DNA of 64,000 bases. Source: Candidatus Latescibacterota bacterium (GTDB taxonomy: Bacteria; Latescibacterota; UBA2968; UBA8231). Location: positions 118,649-182,648 of the forward strand of contig JAJEGS010000001.1 of assembly GCA_022819745.1 (NCBI GenBank), given 5' to 3'. Positions 18,027 to 25,657 of the stretch are shown here, in pieces. The notes beneath the pieces are model-generated. The model made no database searches and had not been told where the DNA came from. It saw only the letters and a program-made list of their open reading frames with translations. How positions within the stretch are numbered: the first letter of the stretch is position 1; the number at the start of each line of letters is the position of its first letter. The translations under genes were made by a program, and so were the position numbers.

Positions 18027-19249
18027 CTTACCACTGCTCGTCGTACCCGAGGATACGGTTTGGTGTCACGGTTACTTTGGCGCAGTGCTCGCCATTGAGG
18101 AGACAATTGGCGCAAAGCGTCAACGGAGTTCCGTACGCATGCCACGGCAAAATCGATTTCCTCTTCGGTTGTGAATCGTCCGAGGCTGAAGCGGACTGAG
18201 CAGCTTGCAAGATCCTTGGGCAAGCCCAGTGATCTCAATACGTGGGAAGGCTCGACACGAGATGACGTACAGGCTGAACCGGATGAGATAGCAACGTCCT
18301 TCAGCGACATCATCAGGGACTCACTCTCGACGCAAGCGAAGCCAACGTTCACGATTCCTGGAACGCGATTAGCTTTATTGCCGTTTATGGAGGTATGCTC
18401 AATATCTGCAAGACGATCAAGCAAGCGGTGATCGAGTTCGGCGATAGCTTCGACATCGCGGCTTCGACGTTCGCATGTCAACTGTGCGGCCTCGCCCATG
18501 CCGACTAGTTGATGTGTTGCCAGCGTCCCCGAGCGGATGCCCTGTTCCTGGCCACCGCCATGTATTTGAGGTTCGATCCGGATGCGGGGCCAGCGGCGCA
18601 CGTACAGCACTCCGACACCCTTCGGCCCGTACATCTTGTGTCCGCTAAGTGAAATAAGATCCGCTTGCATAGTGCGCGTATCAAGCGATAAACGGGCGGC
18701 GCTTTGAGCAGCATCCACATGAAATGGAATTCCGCGAGCGCGAGTTATTTCGCTGATCGCATTGACGTCAGTGATGGTGCCGATTTCGTTGTTTACGTGC
18801 ATGAGGGAGACGAGGATAGTGTCTTCTCTCAGTGCTTCCTTCACGAGTTCTGGGGAGATTAGACCGTCCTGCTTAGGGCTGATATAGGTAATTTCGAGTC
18901 CTTCGCGGGATAGTTTATCGCATGAATCCAGAACCGCTTTGTGCTCCAGACTTGAAGTTACAATATGCCTGCCTCGGTGGGCGTATCCATGCGCTACGCC
19001 CTTGATAGCCAGATTGACGGACTCGGTGGCCCCCGAAGTCCAAATGATCTCGGACGGGTCAGCATTGATAAGCTGGGCCACCTGCTCCCGTGCCTTCTCC
19101 ACCGCCTCCTCGGCTTCTTGGCCGAAGCGGTGTGAACGCGACGCGGCGTTGCCGAACGTCCCATATAGCCCTAGGCACGGGGTCATCGCCGCGATGACCT
19201 GCGGGTCGACAGGCGTCGTTGCGGCATAGTCCAAATAGACGGGGTTCAT
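18023..19249 (-). CDS. Cysteine desulfurase (DndA/IscS/NifS-type)
   Basis: 408 aa beginning [16 protein letters not shown], the standard N terminus of class V cysteine desulfurases. The PLP lysine is K205 in [21 protein letters not shown] holds the cofactor-stacking aspartate region; the sulfur-carrying cysteine is C327 in SSGSACTSS, with the short loop of the NifS/IscS group. First gene of the seven-gene operon and overlapping dndC by 4 bp, so it most likely serves as the sulfur donor (the DndA/SspA role) instead of general Fe-S assembly. No clear ribosome-binding site precedes it. Confidence 0.85.
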   Translation of the reverse strand: MNPVYLDYAATTPVDPQVIAAMTPCLGLYGTFGNAASRSHRFGQEAEEAVEKAREQVAQLINADPSEIIWTSGATESVNLAIKGVAHGYAHRGRHIVTSSLEHKAVLDSCDKLSREGLEITYISPKQDGLISPELVKEALREDTILVSLMHVNNEIGTITDVNAISEITRARGIPFHVDAAQSAARLSLDTRTMQADLISLSGHKMYGPKGVGVLYVRRWPRIRIEPQIHGGGQEQGIRSGTLATHQLVGMGEAAQLTCERRSRDVEAIAELDHRLLDRLADIEHTSINGNKANRVPGIVNVGFACVESESLMMSLKDVAISSGSACTSSRVEPSHVLRSLGLPKDLASCSVRFSLGRFTTEEEIDFAVACVRNSVDALRQLSPQWRALRQSNRDTKPYPRVRRAVVR

Positions 19250-19474
19250 GAGTCAGTGATCGTTCTTCCGTGAAGCGGCTGAATAAAGACAGGACCTGAG
19301 CAAAGGGGGCATGATTTCCAACCAAGAAAACCGATGCTTCTCACCCAAGGAATCTGTTAAACCCAATGTGTCGCATCCCTCGCACTAGGTCAAGTCCCGT
19401 CGCCATCGTTGCCGCCGCTCGCCCGTCGTGCCTAGGTAGAGAATGGCCAGACCTACCACTTGAGGCTTTTGGAA

Positions 19475-19587
19475 TCAGTCGAGATTGGCCGCGACGATTT
19501 CGGCGTGAACCTGGAAGATATGGCTGTCGGCTGGATCGACGATTACCCGCAGCCAGTGGATATCGGGCGTGCCGAAGGGTTCGATGC
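19475..19587. repeat. Right copy of 113-bp imperfect direct repeat flanking the island
   Basis: Aligns gap-free with 10934-11046 (6 mismatches by eye). It begins exactly at the stop codon of the metallophosphoesterase gene and covers its last ~37 codons. The two copies bracket the seven-gene DndC operon, about 8.4 kb apart, in the same orientation. Confidence 0.85.
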
Positions 19588-20428
19588 GCGTGAAGCGCGT
19601 CAAGCGCTGGCCCGTGGCTGCTTGGCGCAGCGGCTTATCGACGCGGAAATAGTGGGAGTCGCCGTGGGCTAGGGCCACTGGTCGGCCAAAGCGGACGACT
19701 TCTTGCTCTAGGGCCTGCAAAAAAGCTGCGTATGGCCCGTCGGGCTCGTCTTCGCGCTTCTCAAAACGCGGATTGGCGTGGATGATGAGGAAAACGGCGC
19801 GATGATCCTGTTCCGCAGCTTGGGCGAATGTTTCGCGCATCCAGGCAATGGCGGCGGCTGTGCGGCTTTTGACTTCTTCGTCGTTGGCCCGAGTGCGGCC
19901 TTCAAACTTGGCGGTGGCGTTGTGACTGCCGACGATATGCAGCACGGCAAAGCTCGTCCGCCCGTGGGTCCAGCGCACGTGCTCGGGGAAGGTGCCTCCT
20001 TGGGTGCCGACGCGCATGGGATTCTGGCCTATAGTCCAACCGGGACGCGGAAAAAAGAGTGCCCGCACGCGCGCCAGCCGGTCCAGCGGCTGGTATCCGC
20101 TCCGGTGACAGTCGGTCCAATCGTTGTCACCTGGAGCCAGAATAAAAGGGCGTTCAAATTGCTGGAACCACTCAAAACGGCCCTGTAGTATGCCATCGCT
20201 GCAGGGACTGCTGCCGCCCTTGATATCACCCACGTGGATGACCCATTCCAAGCCCTCGGCGCGGTTAATTTCCTCGACGAGCCGCCCAAAGCGGACGCTG
20301 TCGATTGGAGAATATGGCATATCCGCGATCAGGGCGAAGGCGAAGGACTCCTCGGCAGGTGGGTTTTGGGCGCTGGCGGCGTCTAGCAGCGCGACGATTA
20401 GGGATAGACTCAGAAGATATCGGGCCAT
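19475..20428 (-). CDS. Secreted calcineurin-like metallophosphoesterase
   Basis: 317 aa with an excellent CTGGAGGAAATGT site before ATG. A signal peptide ends at residue ~20 (LLDAASAQ). Metallophosphoesterase motifs in order: FALIADMPYS (D), HVGDIKGG (GD), LAPGDNDWTDCH (GDND-type), FLIIHANP (H) and ALAHGDSHYFR (GxH-like). Likely a periplasmic phosphoesterase; the substrate is unknown. Its 3' end is duplicated at 10934-11046, on the far side of the DndC island. Confidence 0.8.
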   Translation of the reverse strand: MARYLLSLSLIVALLDAASAQNPPAEESFAFALIADMPYSPIDSVRFGRLVEEINRAEGLEWVIHVGDIKGGSSPCSDGILQGRFEWFQQFERPFILAPGDNDWTDCHRSGYQPLDRLARVRALFFPRPGWTIGQNPMRVGTQGGTFPEHVRWTHGRTSFAVLHIVGSHNATAKFEGRTRANDEEVKSRTAAAIAWMRETFAQAAEQDHRAVFLIIHANPRFEKREDEPDGPYAAFLQALEQEVVRFGRPVALAHGDSHYFRVDKPLRQAATGQRLTRFTRIEPFGTPDIHWLRVIVDPADSHIFQVHAEIVAANLD

Positions 20429-20579
20429 ACATTTCCTCCAGATAGTTGTCAGTGCGCTGCTTGATGTCGGTTTTCTTAAGCGAAATAAAAAATAAAGGTA
20501 GTTTTAGTAACAATGTTAAGGATCGGCTGTTACACTTGATTAGCAAAATCGACCACTTTCAAGGAAAGACCGCAAAGCC

Positions 20580-21176
20580 ATGGATAATCTCGTAGATCCC
20601 TCCCTAGCCGAAGAATTGGCCCAGGGCACGCCGACCCAGAAAGTCGATGCCTTATTCGCGTACATGGAGCGGCGAGGCCAGTCCTTTTACGACGAAGTTG
20701 TAACCCAACTCGAACACGCCCTGCAATGCGCCTACCAAGCCCAACAGGCCGGGGCTGATTCGGAGCAAGTGGCCGCGGCCCTGCTGCACGATTTGGGTCA
20801 TTTCCTCGTCGATGAGCACAGCGAAGAGGCCGATTTTCTCACCGAGGACTTCCTGCACGAAGAAGTGGGAGCCGAGTATCTGGAACCCTTTTTCATCGAC
20901 GCCGTGACCGAGCCGGTCGGGCTGCACGTGCCGGCCAAGCGCTATATCTGCACGGTGGATAGGTCCTATTACCAGACCTTGTCTCGGGCGTCCAAGCGGA
21001 GTTTTGAGTTGCAGGGCGGCTTCATGTCAGGGGAAGAAAAGGCGGCCTTTGAACAGAATCCCCATTGGGAAAGTGCCGTGCAATTGCGCAAGTGGGACGA
21101 CTTGGCCAAGGAGAAGGACCTGAAGACGCCGGGCTTGGAGAGCTATCGGGCGGCTGTGCAGGGCTGTTTGAAGTAG
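20580..21176 (+). CDS. PhnZ-like HD-domain diiron oxygenase
   Basis: 198 aa. The arrangement YDEVVTQLEHALQCA, then AALLHDLGHFL, HEEVGAEYLEP and VGLHVPAKRYIC matches the PhnZ/TmpB-like branch of HD proteins, where a glutamate just before the first histidine (here QLEHALQ) helps build a mixed-valence diiron centre. PhnZ cleaves hydroxylated 2-aminoethylphosphonate. No phnY-like 2OG dioxygenase is next to it, so the physiological substrate is open. An ordinary HD phosphohydrolase is the alternative. Stands alone, divergent from the metallophosphoesterase gene. Confidence 0.65.
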   Translation: MDNLVDPSLAEELAQGTPTQKVDALFAYMERRGQSFYDEVVTQLEHALQCAYQAQQAGADSEQVAAALLHDLGHFLVDEHSEEADFLTEDFLHEEVGAEYLEPFFIDAVTEPVGLHVPAKRYICTVDRSYYQTLSRASKRSFELQGGFMSGEEKAAFEQNPHWESAVQLRKWDDLAKEKDLKTPGLESYRAAVQGCLK

Positions 21177-21268
21177 GGGCAATTCTTAGCTCGGACACCA
21201 CAAAACGCAAGTTGGCTCGATCCATTCACCGTGGACAGACCTTTGATTCTTCCGCTTTATGCCCTAGC

Positions 21269-24247
21269 TCACTTGACCAACGACACCTTGCGCTCCTGCA
21301 CGATATCGCCCGTTTGCAAGCGCACGAGGTACACCCCGCTGGCGAGATTGCTCGCGTCCCAGAGCACCTGATAAGCCCCAGGTTTGCGCCACGCCTGTAC
21401 CAGCGTTTTCACCCGCTGTCCAGTCTGGCCGAAAACCTCTAGCCGCACTTTGCCGGCCTGCCCCACGCTGAAATCGATATGCACCCGGCTGTTGAATGGG
21501 TTGGGGTAAGGCGGCAGTAGATGCGTTTTTTGCGGCGTGCTCTCCACAGCCTGTACCGCGGTGGCTGCGGTTTCTCCCATATACGCCTTTACATAGCCGT
21601 CCGTGGTCGTCACCACCGCATCCAAAAAGCCGTCTCTATCCGCATCGGCCAAGGCGATATCGCTGCTGCGACCCTCAACCTCGAGGGTCCAGGCCCGGCG
21701 CAGAGTGTCTTCCTCCTGTTCCACGCAGATCAGCTTGGTGCCACTGCCAAATAGGAACTCGTCGCGCCCATCGCCGTCCACATCGCCGGAGACCACGTCC
21801 GTATGGGCCCGCACCCCATCGTCGAACTCCAGCAAAATAGCGCCGTCCGCCGCTTGAAACAGGCGTACCCCGTCCGCAGTCGAGGCCAGCAGTTCCACGG
21901 TCCCATCGCCGTCGCTGTCGCCCACTCCCATTAGCGATTGCACTTCCGTGTTGTTGCGGTACGGGGTCTGCCAGATGCGCTGGCCATCGCCGCTTAGCAC
22001 GGCGTTCAAGTAGCTGCAGTGCCCCCAGAGGAGTTCCGGTCGGCTGTCGCCGAACAAATCGACCACCGCGGGAAACGCATAGCCGACAAAGGAATCGCTC
22101 TCAAACAGCGGGTTGAGTCCGTCGCCATAGGCCTGACGCACCACCTGCGCCGTGCCCGTGACCCCATCGACAATGTGCAGCCGGTCGGGCCACATCACCA
22201 CGATTTCTTCCAAGCCATCGCCGTCCACATCCCCCGCGGCGCTGGGATGCCCGCCCAGACTGCGGCCGCTGCCGTTCTCGGGCAGGATGAACCCCTTGGA
22301 TTCCCAGACGATTTCGCCGCTGCGCCCGTCGATTAAAAAGCCCACTTCGCTGCCCAACTTGCCGCGCCGCAGAGTGGCGAATACATCGAGATACTCGCTG
22401 CTGCGGAAATACCCGACGCTCCAGTAGGACAGGCCGCTGAAGTTCCATATAGGCATACTGCCGTCAAAGCCGACGAACTCGGTCTGCCAGCGGACGGAGC
22501 CATCGGTCGCGAGCGCCACCAAGCTGGCGTTGCCGCTGGCCGCCTCGCGCGCCGCTAGCACTTCCCGGCGTCCGTCGGCATCTACGTCGGCGGCGACTAG
22601 CCCCCAGTGATAGGGCGCGTTATTGGTCTGGCCGTAGCCCGGTACCTGCCACCGCAGGCGGGGCTCGCCCCCGCCCTCGCCCGGAGCTTGCAGACACAGC
22701 ACTTCCCGAGTCGCGGTCTGCACGACCACTTCCACCCGGCCATCCCCTTCCAGATCGGCCACTATCGGTGTGCCGGCTGGGGTAAATGCTTGGCGACTCC
22801 ACTGGTGCAGCTCTCCCGAGGCCTGCTCCAGCATCATCGCTTGATTGGGGAGCCCACTCCCCTTTAGATACAGCAAAGCTGCTCCGTCATCCGCCACCGC
22901 AGCCGTCTCCAAGGCCATCCCGGCCGGACCGCGCACCGACCACCGCGTTTCAATGCGTCCCGCGCTGTCGCTGCCCAAAGCGGTCAACACTTCGCCCGCC
23001 CCGTCCGGTGCGATCGCAAAGAAGTCGCGCCGTCCATCGCCATCTACATCGCCGGTCGAAATCGTGCGCAATCCGTCGGCCGCCCCAGTGCTCACCGTCA
23101 AGGGCAATTGATTTAGCAATACCGTGCTGAAGCGCCCCCGCTCGTGGCTCCAGCGCACGGTTGCTGCCCCCGCCTCCAAGGACCAGACCGCTAGCGGCGC
23201 ATAGGTCGGCAGAGCCTCGCCGCTCGTGGCCGAGACGAACAGTTCCAAGCGCCCGTCGCCGTCCACATCGGCCATGCCGTGCAAATGGTGTTGGGGGAAA
23301 TCAAAGCTGGTCTCGCCGCTGAGCGCATCGACGCCGACGATGTGCCATTGGCCGTCGCCTTGGTCGTTGTAAATGCTGTACACCAGTTCGAAGCGCCCAT
23401 CGCCGTCCACATCGACGAGAGCCTGCGGTTTAGGCCGCACTACCTTGGTCGATTGCGATGGGTCGGGCTGAATGTCGCGCAGCCAGCGCAGCGTCAGTTT
23501 TGTGCCGTCGTTGTCAATGATCTCGGAGTGCATGCTAAAATCGGCCACCACGCCGAATTCGGGATACGGATCGTCGTCGATGTTGGCGGCCCCGAACCAG
23601 CCGTAGTTGCGGTACCCGTGGTACTGCAACTGCATCTTGGTCTCCCCGGTGGCTCCGTCGAAGACGAGAATGCGGTAGTGGGTGGCTACGACGATATCGA
23701 GCTGGCCATCGACATCGACGTCAACTACGAGAACATTGGGGTCCCAGGTGTTGGTAAAGGATTCGGTCTCCCACACTACCCGAGGCTCGCCGTTATCATA
23801 CGCGAGCAGCCAGCCGTGCTTGGGATCGGCCCCGCCGTCGCTGAAAGAATTTCCCATCTCAAAGCGCTGCAAGCCCTCTACTCCGGGCAGGATCTGGGCC
23901 ACTTTGAAGACATTGTCCACCGGCATGACCATCTCACTGCCGCCGAGGTCAAAAACCTGCGGCCCAATCCTCCAGACCCGCCCTTGGGTGCCGATGTACC
24001 CGGGATCCACCGGGGCGGCAAAGGGTAAGGCCACCGAGGCGTCGCCCTCGCGCTGGACCACTTCCACATAGCCCTCCCAGGCGGCGATGTCGTAGCGCCA
24101 GTGCTCTTGCGGCGGTTCGTGGCGCATTTGACCGACCCCCGAGGCCCGACCGCTCATGTGGCGGTCGCCGCGCAATTGCAGCCACTCGCCCGTCTGCCCG
24201 TGCGCCCATCCCGCCAGCATTGTCAGCAGCAAAACTTTTTTGGTCAT
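21269..24247 (-). CDS. Secreted FG-GAP/VCBS propeller protein with YPNPFN-type C-terminal sorting domain
   Basis: 992 aa. A signal peptide (MTKKVLLLTMLAGWAHG) is followed by at least nine calcium-binding-like repeats of the form DVDGDGRxE (VDVDGDGRFELV, GDVDGDGRRDFF, ADVDADGRREVL, GDVDGDGLEEIV, GDSDGDGTVELL and others), as in integrin-type beta-propellers. The last ~80 residues (PPYPNPFNSRVHIDFS ... GQRVKTLV ... SGVYLVRLQTGD) match the FlgD-like / Por-secretion-type tail found on cell-surface proteins. Its ATG overlaps a possible small upstream ORF by four bases. Likely exported and surface-bound; ligand unknown. Confidence 0.8.
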   Translation of the reverse strand: MTKKVLLLTMLAGWAHGQTGEWLQLRGDRHMSGRASGVGQMRHEPPQEHWRYDIAAWEGYVEVVQREGDASVALPFAAPVDPGYIGTQGRVWRIGPQVFDLGGSEMVMPVDNVFKVAQILPGVEGLQRFEMGNSFSDGGADPKHGWLLAYDNGEPRVVWETESFTNTWDPNVLVVDVDVDGQLDIVVATHYRILVFDGATGETKMQLQYHGYRNYGWFGAANIDDDPYPEFGVVADFSMHSEIIDNDGTKLTLRWLRDIQPDPSQSTKVVRPKPQALVDVDGDGRFELVYSIYNDQGDGQWHIVGVDALSGETSFDFPQHHLHGMADVDGDGRLELFVSATSGEALPTYAPLAVWSLEAGAATVRWSHERGRFSTVLLNQLPLTVSTGAADGLRTISTGDVDGDGRRDFFAIAPDGAGEVLTALGSDSAGRIETRWSVRGPAGMALETAAVADDGAALLYLKGSGLPNQAMMLEQASGELHQWSRQAFTPAGTPIVADLEGDGRVEVVVQTATREVLCLQAPGEGGGEPRLRWQVPGYGQTNNAPYHWGLVAADVDADGRREVLAAREAASGNASLVALATDGSVRWQTEFVGFDGSMPIWNFSGLSYWSVGYFRSSEYLDVFATLRRGKLGSEVGFLIDGRSGEIVWESKGFILPENGSGRSLGGHPSAAGDVDGDGLEEIVVMWPDRLHIVDGVTGTAQVVRQAYGDGLNPLFESDSFVGYAFPAVVDLFGDSRPELLWGHCSYLNAVLSGDGQRIWQTPYRNNTEVQSLMGVGDSDGDGTVELLASTADGVRLFQAADGAILLEFDDGVRAHTDVVSGDVDGDGRDEFLFGSGTKLICVEQEEDTLRRAWTLEVEGRSSDIALADADRDGFLDAVVTTTDGYVKAYMGETAATAVQAVESTPQKTHLLPPYPNPFNSRVHIDFSVGQAGKVRLEVFGQTGQRVKTLVQAWRKPGAYQVLWDASNLASGVYLVRLQTGDIVQERKVSLVK

Positions 24248-24384
24248 CTCGCAGCTTTGATTCCTAGGAGCACCAGTAGCTTCGGAGCATCCGGAGGTGT
24301 GCGTCCCATGCGGTCCGCTAGTTGATCGAACAACCGGATCGCCGATTTCGATGCGATGAAAAGGGAATTCGGTCTGGTAGCCAT
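24244..24384 (-). CDS. Possible small protein (46 aa) coupled to the FG-GAP gene
   Basis: A minus-strand ATG at 24384 opens a 46-codon frame (MATRPNSLFIASKSAIRL ... KLLVLLGIKAAR) whose TGA overlaps the next ATG as ATGA. It fills the gap between the mutarotase-like gene (6 bp upstream) and the FG-GAP gene. Such packing is typical of real operon genes, but no ribosome-binding site or family motif is evident, so it could be chance. Confidence 0.3.
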   Translation of the reverse strand: MATRPNSLFIASKSAIRLFDQLADRMGRTPPDAPKLLVLLGIKAAR

Positions 24385-24390
24385 GATTTG

Positions 24391-25476
24391 CTACAGGCCC
24401 CCAACCTCAAGCGAGAGGCGTCTCGTTCCCTCCCACTCCTTTAGCTCCACTTGGGTACCGTCGTAGTCAATCCGTTCAACGCCGGCAAAGTCGCTTGGAA
24501 TTTCGATGAGAAAGGCGACATACGAGCGGCTAATCGTCTCGCCGGCATCGATGTAGTCAAAGAGGGTGCGGCCGAAGATGCGTCCCTTTTCCACGAGGAA
24601 GTCGAAGGGGGTGCCCGGACCCGTAGTACCAAACTCGATGCCCCGGGCGAAGGGACGGCCGTCGCGGATGTGCCGCCACGCTCTGAACCAAGGGTACTCA
24701 GCGGTTTTCCAAAGGTAGCCTAAGAGCAAGCCGTGCCCCGGTGCGGTGGCGGTGGTCCAGCCGTATTCATCGTCGATCACATAGACGACTACGGCCGGTT
24801 CTTGGTCGTCCACGAGTCGGCGCATATCGACGGGCATCCCCGCGTTGAGGGCACGGGGCCAGTACACGGATGGCTCCTCCGGGTTCGGCATGGGACTGCT
24901 GAGCATGAACCCCTTACGAGCATTGGCGTCCACCAGTGTGCTCTCGTCGAGAAAAGGCGGCCCGATCGTGGGATGCTGCACTATGTTGTATATGCGCCCT
25001 AGCGCATTGGTATTGGTTACTTCTTCGCGAACACTGAAGTGGGTCCCTGCTAGCCGTACGACGCGTCGCACGTGCATCCCCGCCAATGGCAGGTGGGTGC
25101 TCATTTCCGCCACGACGGCATCGCCTTGTTGCTCCGGCTCGCCGAGGAGTTCCCACATACTGCTCCCCGCCTCGCCGTGAAAGGGCATGCCATTGGCCTG
25201 CTCTGCGGCCGACGGCCGACCCACGCGGTCCAGACACAGAAAGTGCCCGCGATTGCGCGGCTCCAACCCACCTCCTTCGCCCTCCCACTTGAGCGGATTG
25301 ATGCCGTTGGACAGCAGGTGAAAATCGACGATACCGCCGCCCGCTAGATCGATGGACAAATGCGCCAGTTCGCCGCGAAGAGTAATCACAGGCCGGTCAG
25401 CGCCTCCTGCTTCCCGCGTCCAGAGGCCAGGGAGCAAGGCCGTTATTACTAGCGTTACAGCTATCCATTTTTTCAT
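24391..25476 (-). CDS. Secreted galactose-mutarotase-like (aldose epimerase fold) protein
   Basis: 361 aa with a strong AAAGGAGGATGT site and a signal peptide (MKKWIAVTLVITALLPGLW). The body is beta-rich and shows features of the mutarotase-like sandwich: LRGELAHLSIDLAGGGIVDF at the start, REEVTNTNALGRIYNIVQHPTIGPPFLD in the middle, and late WFRAWRHIRDGRPFARGIEFG. The catalytic residues of true aldose 1-epimerases are not clearly identifiable, so a carbohydrate-binding or lyase-associated role is equally possible. Probably in the same minus-strand unit as the FG-GAP gene. Confidence 0.5.
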   Translation of the reverse strand: MKKWIAVTLVITALLPGLWTREAGGADRPVITLRGELAHLSIDLAGGGIVDFHLLSNGINPLKWEGEGGGLEPRNRGHFLCLDRVGRPSAAEQANGMPFHGEAGSSMWELLGEPEQQGDAVVAEMSTHLPLAGMHVRRVVRLAGTHFSVREEVTNTNALGRIYNIVQHPTIGPPFLDESTLVDANARKGFMLSSPMPNPEEPSVYWPRALNAGMPVDMRRLVDDQEPAVVVYVIDDEYGWTTATAPGHGLLLGYLWKTAEYPWFRAWRHIRDGRPFARGIEFGTTGPGTPFDFLVEKGRIFGRTLFDYIDAGETISRSYVAFLIEIPSDFAGVERIDYDGTQVELKEWEGTRRLSLEVGGL

Positions 25477-25657
25477 ACATCCTCCTTTGACGATGTCTCA
25501 TATAGCTATCCTACATCATTCCCGAGATGATCCGCAGATAGACGCAGATGGACGCAAAATGGTATTGACAAGCACACCGTAGCTCGAATCGTTCAACTCA
25601 TGTTGGATGCCCATATCCTCACAGTTTCCTTTATCGTCCGCTTGCCAGCGGCAAAAG

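Noticed and set aside
19250..19474. Promoter of the DndC operon
   Set aside because: No convincing -35/-10 or operator could be picked out by eye in the 225-bp region, so none is annotated.
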